In this document: in pieces, positions 18,242 through 26,408 of the stretch | Layout of the letters: the number at the start of each line of letters is the position of its first letter | Numbering within the stretch: the first letter of the stretch is position 1 | Assembly (NCBI GenBank): GCA_040387555.1 | Contig: JAZKDO010000005.1 | Coordinates: 1 to 64,000 of the forward strand | From: UBA4416 sp040387555 | GTDB taxonomy: Bacteria > Bacteroidota > Bacteroidia > B-17B0 > Aurantibacillaceae | Length of the DNA: 64,000 bases | Direction: 5' to 3' | The notes under the pieces: generated by a model | Databases searched by the model: none | What the model was told of the DNA's origin: nothing | Seen by the model: only the letters and a program-made list of their open reading frames with translations | Program-made: the position numbers and the translations under genes

Positions 18242-20389
18242 TTAACTTAGTATGAGTGTTATTTTATCGCCTTTATTAAATTTCTGTCCTGCCTCAATGG
18301 ATTGTTTTTTTACTGAACCCATGCCATATAATTTTACATGGAACCCTGAGTTTTCCAATAAAAACAAAGCGTCTTTAGCAGATAGCCCGTTCAGATTTGG
18401 AACAATTCCTCTTTTTAATTGATTTTCGAGATTGCTTGCGGATAATGAAATGGATAAAGTGTCAGTGCTGTTTCTTGCTGCATAACCGTTTTCAGAAACA
18501 TCGGATTTCACTTTTAACTTTAATGCTTTGGACGCAACAACGATTTCATCATTTTTAGATTTAACAGTTCCCGGTGCTTTTGTCAGAAGAATTTTTTTGT
18601 TATTGATGGGCTCTAAAAAATCTAAACTACTTGAATACACTTTTTCTGCGATTTCTTTAAATACCGGACCCGCTACTAACCCACCGTAATAAATACCATT
18701 ACTCGGGGAATTAATAATGACGATGCAGGTATACAAAGGTTTGTCAGCAGGGAAATAACCAACAAATGATGCTTGGTAATTACGGTCTCCAACATCTCCA
18801 TAAGCAGTTTTGCCACTTCCTCTTTTTAAACCGATTTTTGCTATCTGTGCTGTACCTGTTTTTCCACCTACTTTAAAAGCAGTAATATTTAGTCCCTTCC
18901 CACTCCCGTTTTGCACTACACCTTCCAGCATTTCTTTTGCTTTTTTTACAGTGGCAGGCTTCACGATTTGATTAACCAGTACTTCAGTAGTAAATGTTTT
19001 TACTGTTTTGCCATTGTGCCTGATCTCTTTTTCAAAACGTGGCTTCACCATTTTACCATCATTTGCAATGGCATTATAAAGTGCTAATGTTTGTAAAGGT
19101 GTAATCAAACTTTCGTAACCGTATGCCATTTGAGGCAAAGTCAAGCCTGACCAATCTTTGCTTTTAGTTTCTTTGATCAATGGATTTGCTTCACCGGGAA
19201 TAGCTAAACCTAACTTTTGATTTAAGTGAAAAGACTTTAATTTATTGATGTACTGTTGAGGATTCTTTGCGTAGTATTTTACCACAGTAATAGCCGCCGC
19301 AGCATTGGAGGAAACTTCAAAAGCGCGTTTAAGAGTTAATACAGGTGTCTCTGGCGGATGAGCGTCTCTTATGGTCTTGTTGTAGTAGGTGACTTCGCCA
19401 TTCCCAACATGAATTTTCTCATCCAGGTTTACACCATAATCATCCATCACAGCTAAATAGGAAGCCAGTTTGAACGTTGAACCCGGCTCAGTGGCATAAC
19501 CAATGGCATAGTTTAAACTTTCAGAATAGGAACTGGAATCCTTACCATCTCTGGTTAAGTTAGCAATGGCTTTGATTTCGCCAGTTTTTACTTCCATTAA
19601 AATGGCGCAACCATGAGATGCTTTGTTTTTGATTAGTGTATTCATGAGTGCATTTTCAGCTACATCTTGAATATTGATATCAATGGTAGTATAAAGATCA
19701 CTCCCATCTTTTGGTTCCACTTCATTTTCATCGTTAATCGGACGCCACACGTTTCCGGCAATTTTCTGCATCAACCTCTGCCCGCTTATTCCCATTAATA
19801 GTGTATCGTATGCACCTTCTAATCCAACAGGTTTAACGCCTTCACGTGCCATGCCAATAGTTCGGGCTGCCAACATTTTAAATGGGCGCTCACGCTTATT
19901 GGTTTGTAGAGTTACTAAACCACCACGTTTTCCTTTTTTGAAAATTGGGAAAGTCTTTAAAGTTTGAAGATCTTTGTATGGAACATTACGCTTTAAAACC
20001 ACATAACGGTCTCCGCTTTTGCGCGCTTTGCGTAATATTTTGGTGTATTGCTTGGTAGTTTTATCTTTAAATAAATCGGCCAGCATTAATCCTAATGAAT
20101 CAACCTTTGCTTCAAATAATTTTTTATCAATGGATGGCGCATTGATATCAACGGCAACTTCGTAATAAGGAAGGGAAGTGGCTAATAGATTTCCGTTAAT
20201 GTCAAAAATATTTCCGCGCACTGCTTGAATTTCATGAACCTGGGTATTAAAAGCTTCTGCTTTTGCTTTCCATTCTGCACCTTCCTTAAATTGGATAATG
20301 CACATTTTATAAAGAATGGCTATAGCGAATACACATAAAAATATGTACACTAAATAGGTTCTTGATAATATGTCTTTCTTGTTTTCCAA
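18242..20389 (-). CDS. ftsI: Division-specific penicillin-binding protein, FtsI-type transpeptidase with PASTA domain
   Basis: A class B PBP that cross-links septal peptidoglycan with FtsW. The 715 residues have one N-terminal membrane helix (about 12-30) and a PBP dimerisation domain that includes RGNIFDINGNLLA (58-70). The transpeptidase domain has the active-site Ser304 in STFK (304-307), SSN (360-362) and KTGT (510-513). One PASTA domain lies at about 650-715. All three penicillin-binding motifs are intact. It starts 3 bases after the FtsL-like gene, matching the ftsL-ftsI order of dcw clusters. Confidence 0.95.
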   Translation of the reverse strand: MENKKDILSRTYLVYIFLCVFAIAILYKMCIIQFKEGAEWKAKAEAFNTQVHEIQAVRGNIFDINGNLLATSLPYYEVAVDINAPSIDKKLFEAKVDSLGLMLADLFKDKTTKQYTKILRKARKSGDRYVVLKRNVPYKDLQTLKTFPIFKKGKRGGLVTLQTNKRERPFKMLAARTIGMAREGVKPVGLEGAYDTLLMGISGQRLMQKIAGNVWRPINDENEVEPKDGSDLYTTIDINIQDVAENALMNTLIKNKASHGCAILMEVKTGEIKAIANLTRDGKDSSSYSESLNYAIGYATEPGSTFKLASYLAVMDDYGVNLDEKIHVGNGEVTYYNKTIRDAHPPETPVLTLKRAFEVSSNAAAAITVVKYYAKNPQQYINKLKSFHLNQKLGLAIPGEANPLIKETKSKDWSGLTLPQMAYGYESLITPLQTLALYNAIANDGKMVKPRFEKEIRHNGKTVKTFTTEVLVNQIVKPATVKKAKEMLEGVVQNGSGKGLNITAFKVGGKTGTAQIAKIGLKRGSGKTAYGDVGDRNYQASFVGYFPADKPLYTCIVIINSPSNGIYYGGLVAGPVFKEIAEKVYSSSLDFLEPINNKKILLTKAPGTVKSKNDEIVVASKALKLKVKSDVSENGYAARNSTDTLSISLSASNLENQLKRGIVPNLNGLSAKDALFLLENSGFHVKLYGMGSVKKQSIEAGQKFNKGDKITLILS

Positions 20390-20392
20390 TCT

Positions 20393-20851
20393 TTATTCCT
20401 TGTTACTCGTTGCTTTTTTAATACTATCCATTTCAATTTTCATTGGAGCAACCACCGGTTCTTTCAATCCTAAAGGGGCTACAGCTTTTGCAACTTCACT
20501 TTGTTTGCTCACAAACATCAAATCTGATTTTGATGAGATAAACTCTGTATGTAACTCTTTAATCTGGTTGCTCACTTTATTTACTTCTCTGATCTTATCA
20601 TCAGCATAATACCCGTTGGCGATGTATAAAATAGCTATCAATCCTAAAAACAAAATGAACGGAATATGTTGCACCGCTCTGTCATCACTTAAAAATGATC
20701 CTCCAAATATTTTGGAGAGTCCTTTAGCCAACACACCTTTCTTTCTTGGTTTAGTAGGTTTGGCAATAATTTGTGGCTCTTCCTGCTCTACCAGTTCCTC
20801 CAGTTCTTCAAGTTCTGCCTGGGTAGATATGTCTCTGAATTTATTTGCCAC
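20393..20851 (-). CDS. ftsL: FtsL-like cell division protein
   Basis: A small bitopic protein of 152 residues with an acidic N-terminal segment (ELEELEELVEQEE), a basic patch, one membrane helix (about 64-83, HIPFILFLGLIAILYIANGY) and a short predicted coiled coil (about 84-120). This topology and its place between rsmH and ftsI fit FtsL, which forms a complex with FtsB and FtsQ and activates FtsWI. The family has little sequence identity across phyla, so the name rests on topology and position. It lies 3 bases before ftsI. Confidence 0.85.
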   Translation of the reverse strand: MANKFRDISTQAELEELEELVEQEEPQIIAKPTKPRKKGVLAKGLSKIFGGSFLSDDRAVQHIPFILFLGLIAILYIANGYYADDKIREVNKVSNQIKELHTEFISSKSDLMFVSKQSEVAKAVAPLGLKEPVVAPMKIEMDSIKKATSNKE

Positions 20852-20889
20852 CTTGCCAGTGTTTATTTATTAATGTTTACTTTTTAATA

Positions 20890-20935
20890 ATTAGTGTTAT
20901 CGCCGTTTATTAAAAAGAAATAACTAAACACTAAT
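20890..20935. repeat. Inverted repeat in the rsmH-ftsL gap
   Basis: Perfect 9-bp arms ATTAGTGTT (20890-20898) and AACACTAAT (20927-20935), separated by 28 bases, just downstream of rsmH and upstream of ftsL. Function unknown. Confidence 0.5.
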
Positions 20936-20944
20936 AACTGTTGT

Positions 20945-21853
20945 TTACAACTTCGCTGCTATTCTCAACTTCGCACTTCTTGCTCTTGAGTTTCTTTCAA
21001 TTTCTTCTGCATCTGGTACAATAGGTTTTGATGTTAGAGGTTTGAAATATTTTGTGATCCTTCCAAATACCTGATCTTTCTCTTCAATCCCTTCTATGTT
21101 GCCTGATCTGATTAAATTCTTTACTAAGCGATCTTCTAAACTATGGTAACTCATTACCACAAGCCTTGATCCTGGTTTCAGGAGTTCAACACATTGTGTT
21201 AAGCATTCTTTCAAGGCTTCCATTTCCTGGTTCACTTCAATACGAATAGCCTGATATACTTTCGCTAAGTATTTTCCTTCTTCAAATTTTGGAGTGCAAG
21301 GCTTGATTACTTCTTTGAATTGTGCAGTCGTTTCAATACTTCCGTTAACACGTGCTTCAAAAATTAAGTTGGCCAGTCTAAAAGCGTTGTCTACTTCTCC
21401 ATATTCCCTGAACATTGCAGTCAGTTTTTTTACATCGTAAGTATTCAGTACTTTTTTTGCTGTCAGATCAGACTTCTGATTCATTCGCATGTCCAGGTCT
21501 GCATCAAATCGTGTAGAGAAGCCTCGTTCCCCTCTATCAAACTGGTGGGATGAAACACCCAAATCACCAAGAATTCCATCAACTTTAGTAACACCGTATA
21601 ATTTCAGATAATTTGAAATGTACCTGAAGTTATGCGGAATAAAAGTGAGGCGTTTATCATCAGGTATATTCGCCTTCGCATCTTCATCCTGGTCAAACGA
21701 AAATAATTTCCCTTTTGCGGAAAGATGCTTGAGAATCTCTTTTGAATGTCCACCACCTCCAAATGTCAGATCCACATATATACCGTCGGGGTTTATGTCG
21801 AGGCCATCTATGCAGGGTTGTAAAAGAACGGGGATGTGATAAGGATTACTCAT
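20945..21853 (-). CDS. rsmH: 16S rRNA m4C1402 methyltransferase
   Basis: An S-adenosylmethionine-dependent enzyme (formerly MraW) that methylates N4 of C1402 in 16S rRNA. It shows the SAM-binding motif VDLTFGGGGHSKEIL, DGILGDLGVSSHQFD and RGFSTRFDADLDMRM, then the C-terminal SYHSLEDRLVK and RNSRARSAKLR; the set is typical of RsmH. I chose the ATG at 21853 (302 residues, starting MSNPYHIPVLLQ). Earlier ATGs at 21865, 21862 and 21856 are also in frame. Either choice overlaps the mraZ stop, suggesting coupled translation. Confidence 0.97.
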   Translation of the reverse strand: MSNPYHIPVLLQPCIDGLDINPDGIYVDLTFGGGGHSKEILKHLSAKGKLFSFDQDEDAKANIPDDKRLTFIPHNFRYISNYLKLYGVTKVDGILGDLGVSSHQFDRGERGFSTRFDADLDMRMNQKSDLTAKKVLNTYDVKKLTAMFREYGEVDNAFRLANLIFEARVNGSIETTAQFKEVIKPCTPKFEEGKYLAKVYQAIRIEVNQEMEALKECLTQCVELLKPGSRLVVMSYHSLEDRLVKNLIRSGNIEGIEEKDQVFGRITKYFKPLTSKPIVPDAEEIERNSRARSAKLRIAAKL

Positions 21854-22316
21854 CATCGCCATCATTAAAATTTAAATTTCCTAAAACGTCTTCAGCTAAT
21901 TTTTCAATATCCACATCCTGAGATAAGAAATGGTCATAGGATTTTTTATCCCATATTTCAATTACATTATTGCTGCCTAATACTTTAATATCAGTTTTGA
22001 TATCAGCGTATTCAACCAACGGTTTTGGAAGCAGCACACGCCCTGTGTTATCTGCATCTGCCGCGGTTGCTCCACCGGTAAATTTTCTAACAAACACATC
22101 ATTTGCTTTAATCAAACGGTTCAGCTTGCTTAGTTTTTTGTTGAGCTTATTCCATTCGCTGATCGGGTAAAGCACTAAACATTTCTGATGAAGGTTGCGA
22201 TTGATGACGAAACCTTTTTCAAAAACCTCATCCAACTGCTTCCTGAGATTCACAGGAAACATGAAACGCCCTTTCGCATCTACTTTACAATCAAATTCTC
22301 CTATAAGGCTCGTCAT
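21846..22316 (-). CDS. mraZ: Transcriptional regulator MraZ
   Basis: An AbrB-like DNA-binding protein that sits first in dcw clusters and represses its own operon by binding tandem short repeats. It has two SpoVT/AbrB-type repeats, visible as GEFDCKVDAKGRFMFP near the start and GRVLLPKPLVEYA in the second half. I chose the ATG at 22316 (156 residues, MTSLIGEFDCK), which matches the family start; the frame is open to 22343. The operator of four 10-bp repeats lies 45-84 bases upstream of this start. Confidence 0.96.
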   Translation of the reverse strand: MTSLIGEFDCKVDAKGRFMFPVNLRKQLDEVFEKGFVINRNLHQKCLVLYPISEWNKLNKKLSKLNRLIKANDVFVRKFTGGATAADADNTGRVLLPKPLVEYADIKTDIKVLGSNNVIEIWDKKSYDHFLSQDVDIEKLAEDVLGNLNFNDGDDE

Positions 22317-22360
22317 TGTTGGTGTTGGGTTGAATAGCGTCAAAAATAATTAAAATTTTA

Positions 22361-22400
22361 CCACTTTCTACCACTTTTAGCCATTATTTACCACTTTTGT
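22361..22400 (-). promoter_or_regulatory. MraZ operator: four tandem 10-bp repeats
   Basis: On the plus strand four decamers follow each other without a gap: CCACTTTCTA, CCACTTTTAG, CCATTATTTA, CCACTTTTGT. On the mraZ strand the unit is AAAGTGGTAN. MraZ is known to bind short G-rich repeats with a 10-bp period upstream of mraZ (TGGGN with 5-base spacers in E. coli, AAAGTG-type in mollicutes). This site has the same period and position. Confidence 0.85.
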
Positions 22401-22542
22401 TGATAATTCAAATTTTGTTAATAGTTAGGTAACGAAATAATGAGTATCAGTTTCGCAATAGTAGTTGCCTGTTTAGTTGATTTTACTATTGTTTTTATAG
22501 ATTTGGGAATTTTCTGAATTATTGAAAAGATGAAAATGGATG

Positions 22543-22572
22543 CTTGAGATATTAACAATTCGTTTATCTTTG
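22543..22572 (+). promoter_or_regulatory. Promoter of the acyltransferase gene
   Basis: -33-like CTTG (22543-22546), an 18-base spacer, and an exact -7 box TATCTTTG (22565-22572), 10 bases before the ATG at 22583. It is divergent from the mraZ regulatory region. Confidence 0.6.
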
Positions 22573-22582
22573 TGATTCTTGT

Positions 22583-23437
22583 ATGGAAAAGAAAAAGTTT
22601 ATTGATATAGAACAGATTTTAAAAGAAAAGGCCTTTAAACTTTATAAATGGCTGCCTCGTTTTGCTATCAGTTGGTTAAAGAAAAAACTTCATGAGGACG
22701 ATATTAATGGAGCCATGGAGCATTTAAAAGATGACGTTGGATTGGAATTTAATAGTCGTGGTCTTATAAAGCTTGGGGCGAAGGTTGAATCCCTTCATAC
22801 CGAATTTGTGCCTCGTACCGGTAGTATTGTAATTGTTTCAAATCATCCTTTAGGAGGATTAGATGGCATGGCTTTAATAAAAGCGGTGGGTGATATTCGC
22901 CCGGATGTTCATTTTTTAGTAAATGATGTTTTAAAAAATATAAAAAATTACGGAGACATTTATGTTGCTGTAAACAAATTAGGTGCTACTTCTGCTAAAC
23001 ATTTACGTGTTATGGAAGAGGTGTTTAGAACTGAATCTGCATTACTGGTTTTCCCCGCAGGTTTAGTCTCGCGCAAACAAAATGGGGTTGTCAGAGATCT
23101 TGAATGGAAGAAGACATTTGTGACTCAGGCAATAGATCACAAGCGAATGATTCAACCCGTTTTTATTGAAGGAAAAAATTCAAATTTCTTCTATAATTTT
23201 GCAATGTGGCGGAAACGATTAGGTATTAAAGCTAATTTAGAGATGTTGTTTTTGCCTGATGAAATGTTTAAAGCCAGAAAGGAAACCATCAAAGTTCATT
23301 TCAGTAAACCTTTTGATTCTGCATTACTGGATAGCAGCAAAACGCATAAGCAATGGGCGGCTTTAGTTTATCAATACATTTATTCTACTGAATTTATGAA
23401 AGGAATTCCGTTTGAAGAATACATGAAAGGCAAGTAA
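22583..23437 (+). CDS. PlsC-like glycerolipid/lysophospholipid acyltransferase
   Basis: A 284-residue acyltransferase of the PlsC/hemolysin-like group, probably transferring an acyl chain to a lysolipid (phosphatidic acid, ornithine lipid or similar). The catalytic block SNHPLGGLDG places His88 and Asp94 in an HX5D arrangement, and FPAGLVSRKQNG (near 154) is the substrate-binding block. Short hydrophobic segments suggest peripheral membrane attachment. The substrate cannot be decided from sequence. It is the first gene of a plus-strand group with ispF and a lipoprotein gene, divergent from the dcw cluster. Confidence 0.8.
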   Translation: MEKKKFIDIEQILKEKAFKLYKWLPRFAISWLKKKLHEDDINGAMEHLKDDVGLEFNSRGLIKLGAKVESLHTEFVPRTGSIVIVSNHPLGGLDGMALIKAVGDIRPDVHFLVNDVLKNIKNYGDIYVAVNKLGATSAKHLRVMEEVFRTESALLVFPAGLVSRKQNGVVRDLEWKKTFVTQAIDHKRMIQPVFIEGKNSNFFYNFAMWRKRLGIKANLEMLFLPDEMFKARKETIKVHFSKPFDSALLDSSKTHKQWAALVYQYIYSTEFMKGIPFEEYMKGK

Positions 23438-23448
23438 AATTAAATATA

Positions 23449-23473
23449 GTCTTAGACTCCGCTCAAAGTGACA
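23449..23473 (+). repeat. REP-like repeat, acyltransferase-ispF gap
   Basis: Contains CTTAGACTCCGCTCAAAGTG followed by ACA, a slightly diverged copy of the family, in the 54-base gap. Confidence 0.7.
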
Positions 23474-23491
23474 TAACAAGATAATTTTAAA

Positions 23492-23974
23492 ATGGTAAAT
23501 ATTAGAGTAGGCTTTGGTTACGATGTTCATCCTTTAGGAGAAGGAAGAGAATTATGGTTGGGCGGCATTAAACTTGAATTTGAAAAAGGTTGTATTGGGC
23601 ATAGTGATGCGGATGTTTTATTGCATGCGATCTGTGATGCGTTGTTAGGGGCTGCTAATCTTAGAGATATTGGCTTTCATTTCCCGAATTCGAATCCAAA
23701 GTATAAGGGAGCAGACAGTAAACTCTTATTAAAAGAAGTGGTTGAATTATTGGATACTAACGGTTACGGCATTGGTAATGTTGATGCTACTTTAAGCCTC
23801 GAAGCACCGATGGTAAATCCTCACATCAAATCGATGCAATCTGTTTTAGCCCCAATCATGAATATTACTCCGAATGATGTCTCTATTAAAGCTACTACGA
23901 ACGAGAAGCTTGGTTATGTTGGAAAAGGTGAGGGAGTAAATGCGTATGCAGTTGCTTTGATTTATAAAAAATAA
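23492..23974 (+). CDS. ispF: 2-C-methyl-D-erythritol 2,4-cyclodiphosphate synthase
   Basis: The enzyme of the MEP isoprenoid pathway that cyclises CDP-ME 2-phosphate to MEcPP with release of CMP. The 160 residues match the family length. Metal ligands are visible as Asp11 and His13 in GYDVHPL and His45 in DADVLLHAICDALLGA; GFHFPN follows at 61-66, and KATTNEKLGYVGKGEG near the C-terminus is the CMP/substrate-binding block. It is followed after 4 bases by a lipoprotein gene. Confidence 0.97.
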   Translation: MVNIRVGFGYDVHPLGEGRELWLGGIKLEFEKGCIGHSDADVLLHAICDALLGAANLRDIGFHFPNSNPKYKGADSKLLLKEVVELLDTNGYGIGNVDATLSLEAPMVNPHIKSMQSVLAPIMNITPNDVSIKATTNEKLGYVGKGEGVNAYAVALIYKK

Positions 23975-23978
23975 GCTC

Positions 23979-25019
23979 ATGAAATTAGTGTATTACCTGC
24001 TACTGTTAACAAGCTTTATAGGTACATCCTGTAAGACGAACTTAGTTTATATTCACACTTCAAATCCGGCACCGGTATCATTAAACAAAGCCATTAAAAA
24101 AGTTGGTATTGTTAGCAGAACTACTCCTTCAGAAGAAAATAAAACACTGAACACTTTTCATCAGATTATTTCTGCGGAGTCACTGAAACTTATTGAAGAG
24201 TCGAGTTCAGAGGCAATGCGCGGTTTAAATGACGCCTTAATGCATTACCAGCGGTTTGATACAATTAAAACGATATCAAATGCTAATCTCAAAACGCCGG
24301 TTACGGGAACGTTTCCTTCTCAGTTGTCATGGCCTGAAGTTGAAAATATCTGTAAATCGCAGGAAGTGGATTTGTTGTTTATATTGGAAGTCTTCAGCAG
24401 CGAATTAAAAGTGGTGCCGTTAAATGTACCGCCTCCGGGAATCAATACGGTTGTCGATATATTAAATGCAGCTACACAGGCGAGGGTTAATATCATCACA
24501 ACTATTAAACTTGGCTGGCGTATTTATGACCCTCATAACCTGATGATTTTGGAGGAATATCCGATGGTAGAAAACTTAACCGTCACCGCTGGTGCTGTTA
24601 ATATTATTAATACTACGGAAGCGATGTTAGGGCGTAAAGAGGCGATCAAACAAAGTGCCAACAAAATGGGATATTCCTATGCCGATCGGATCATTCCCTA
24701 TGCCATTACCCTAACGAGAGATTATTACGTCAAAGGATCCTTAAATCTTAAAACAGCGACCCGTAAAGCAAAAACAGGCAATTGGGATGGAGCAGGAGAA
24801 TTGTGGTTAAAAGATACGAAGACAACAAAACGAAAAATTGCCGGAAGGGCTTGTTACAATATGGCCATCCTAAATGAAATTAACGGTGATTTGGAAACAG
24901 CGATTTCATGGGCTCAGAAAGCTTATGAGGATTATAACAACAAACTGGCGCTCAAATATGTTTCTCTTTTAAAGGATCGCAAAGCAATCTATTCGGGTTC
25001 CGGACAATCGTCCAATTAA
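23979..25019 (+). CDS. Outer-membrane-type lipoprotein, DUF6340-like
   Basis: A 346-residue lipoprotein: a hydrophobic signal followed by GTSC places the lipidated Cys at residue 18. The body begins with a segment reminiscent of DUF6340 proteins (PAPVSLNKAIKKVGIV), a family I recall from Bacteroidota and cannot confirm here. The C-terminal 80 residues look helical and TPR-like (CYNMAILNEINGDLETAISWAQKAYEDY in two stretches). No enzyme motif is seen. It lies 4 bases after ispF and is probably cotranscribed, although no functional link is evident. Confidence 0.75.
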   Translation: MKLVYYLLLLTSFIGTSCKTNLVYIHTSNPAPVSLNKAIKKVGIVSRTTPSEENKTLNTFHQIISAESLKLIEESSSEAMRGLNDALMHYQRFDTIKTISNANLKTPVTGTFPSQLSWPEVENICKSQEVDLLFILEVFSSELKVVPLNVPPPGINTVVDILNAATQARVNIITTIKLGWRIYDPHNLMILEEYPMVENLTVTAGAVNIINTTEAMLGRKEAIKQSANKMGYSYADRIIPYAITLTRDYYVKGSLNLKTATRKAKTGNWDGAGELWLKDTKTTKRKIAGRACYNMAILNEINGDLETAISWAQKAYEDYNNKLALKYVSLLKDRKAIYSGSGQSSN

Positions 25020-25037
25020 ATTTCAATTTTTTTAAAA

Positions 25038-25055
25038 ATACCTTTTTTTAGGTAT
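25038..25055 (+). promoter_or_regulatory. Candidate operator ATACC-N8-GGTAT, upstream of the DUF4856 gene
   Basis: ATACCTTTTTTTAGGTAT is an inverted repeat 22 bases upstream of a -7 box. A near copy (CTACCACTTTTAAGGTAT, 14 of 18 positions identical) lies upstream of the next gene. Shared control of the iron-related genes is inferred. Confidence 0.45.
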
Positions 25056-25077
25056 GGCGTAGGGACTATTTATCCTA

Positions 25078-25085
25078 TACTTTTG
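25078..25085 (+). promoter_or_regulatory. -7 box TACTTTTG of the DUF4856 gene
   Basis: An exact TAnnTTTG match 34 bases before the ATG at 25120. No clear TTTG -33 element is present; the ATACC-N8-GGTAT inverted repeat lies at that position instead. Confidence 0.5.
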
Positions 25086-25119
25086 GCCCATATTTATAAT
25101 TAATCTAAATAAAAACTGT

Positions 25120-26283
25120 ATGAAAATTGTTTCAAGAAAATCTCTTTTATTAGGCTTTCTGCTTTCTTTAATCTTAGTGAACACATCTTGTAAAAAAGAT
25201 ACAATGAAACCAATAGAGTTGGTTGCAGAGGAAAGTGGTCCAGCATATGAGGTTCCAACTTCTTATAATTTTTCAGGAGTTGATTTTTCAACTTCTACTA
25301 ACCGTATTTTAATGGTTGGGGAGATGACTGCTTATATCAGAACGGCACATACTACTACACAAACAACACAGCCGGTTTTAAGTGCTCAGAAGTTAAAAGA
25401 TATGTATGTGAATGCAGCTTCCCAATTCACAACAACTGGTCTTAATTCAAGTGGAATTGATTTAAAAGTGAAAACTAGCAATACTTATAATTTACAAACA
25501 GATTTCGATTCTTATTTCACTGATGCGGAAACAGCGAGTACTTTTTCAGCGTTAAATCCAACAGTTACAACAGCATCTTCAGGAGTTGCCGGTAAAATTG
25601 TTGTGGGTACAAGAGCTTATTTAGTAAATGGGAGCGGTTATGAATATAAAGAAATTGTAGAGAAAGGAATAATGGGAGCAGTTTTTTATTCTGAAGGAAC
25701 CACCTTGTTAACTAACATTGCTACGTTTGATAACACTACTATTACTAATGGAACTACTGCTCAGGAAAGGGCATGGGATGAGGCTTTTGGTTATTTTGGT
25801 GTCCCGACTACTTTTCCAACATATACTGTGGGAGTGAAGAACTGGGGAAGCTACTGTAATTCAGTGAGTAATTCATTAGACGCGCCAAGTGTAAACAGTT
25901 CGGGTTCTTTAAATGTCACGATCATGAATGCATGGCTTGCCGGTCGTGCAGCTATTAGTAATAAAGATGATGCAAGGCGCGATGCCGCTAAAACCATCAT
26001 TATCAATACATGGGAAAAAGTTGGTGCTGGACGTTTTATTAGTTACATGAAATTAGCAAAAACCAATATCGGAGATGCTGCTCAGTTTGCTCACTTAGTA
26101 TCTGAAGGGATAGGTTTCATAAAGGCTTTTAAATACAATCCATCTAAACTTCTTACGGCTTCCGAAGTTGCTTTATTAGAAGGATATTTAGGAACAGATA
26201 CTTATAATGTAACAACAGCTAACCTTGATTTGGCGATTGATCTATTGGCTAATAAATTTGGCTTAGATAAAAACAAGCTATAA
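25120..26283 (+). CDS. DUF4856 family lipoprotein
   Basis: A 387-residue lipoprotein, lipidated at Cys24 (VNTSCKK). The sequence from VPTSYNFSGVDFSTSTNRILMVGEM through the helical C-terminal half fits DUF4856, a Bacteroidota family usually encoded beside imelysin-like proteins. The chemistry is not known. It is followed by a terminator hairpin and then by imelysin, HTTM and TonB-receptor genes, so a part in iron or haem acquisition at the cell surface is likely but inferred. It has its own -7 box and a possible operator. Confidence 0.8.
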   Translation: MKIVSRKSLLLGFLLSLILVNTSCKKDTMKPIELVAEESGPAYEVPTSYNFSGVDFSTSTNRILMVGEMTAYIRTAHTTTQTTQPVLSAQKLKDMYVNAASQFTTTGLNSSGIDLKVKTSNTYNLQTDFDSYFTDAETASTFSALNPTVTTASSGVAGKIVVGTRAYLVNGSGYEYKEIVEKGIMGAVFYSEGTTLLTNIATFDNTTITNGTTAQERAWDEAFGYFGVPTTFPTYTVGVKNWGSYCNSVSNSLDAPSVNSSGSLNVTIMNAWLAGRAAISNKDDARRDAAKTIIINTWEKVGAGRFISYMKLAKTNIGDAAQFAHLVSEGIGFIKAFKYNPSKLLTASEVALLEGYLGTDTYNVTTANLDLAIDLLANKFGLDKNKL

Positions 26284-26296
26284 TTTTTTTAAATAA

Positions 26297-26323
26297 AAAA
26301 GCATCTGGTTTTGATGCTTTTCT
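26297..26323 (+). terminator. Terminator after the DUF4856 gene
   Basis: Stem AAAAGCATC / GATGCTTTT with a T-rich end (TTTTCTTT), 14 bases after the stop codon. It separates this gene from the imelysin gene, which has its own upstream motif. Confidence 0.7.
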
Positions 26324-26338
26324 TTATCAATGGGAGTT

Positions 26339-26356
26339 CTACCACTTTTAAGGTAT
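26339..26356 (+). promoter_or_regulatory. Candidate operator CTACC-N8-GGTAT, upstream of the imelysin gene
   Basis: CTACCACTTTTAAGGTAT, 52 bases before the ATG at 26409, matches the element at 25038-25055 in 14 of 18 positions, including TACC and AGGTAT. The downstream -7 region (TATTTATA at 26381) is only a weak match. Confidence 0.45.
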
Positions 26357-26408
26357 TAAGTAAAACGATAAAAAAAGCGATATTTATATTCTTTATTTTT
26401 AATACAAC

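Noticed and set aside
22361..22400. Tandem short repeats considered as a CRISPR-like array
   Set aside because: Units are 10 bp with no spacers and sit at the mraZ operator position.
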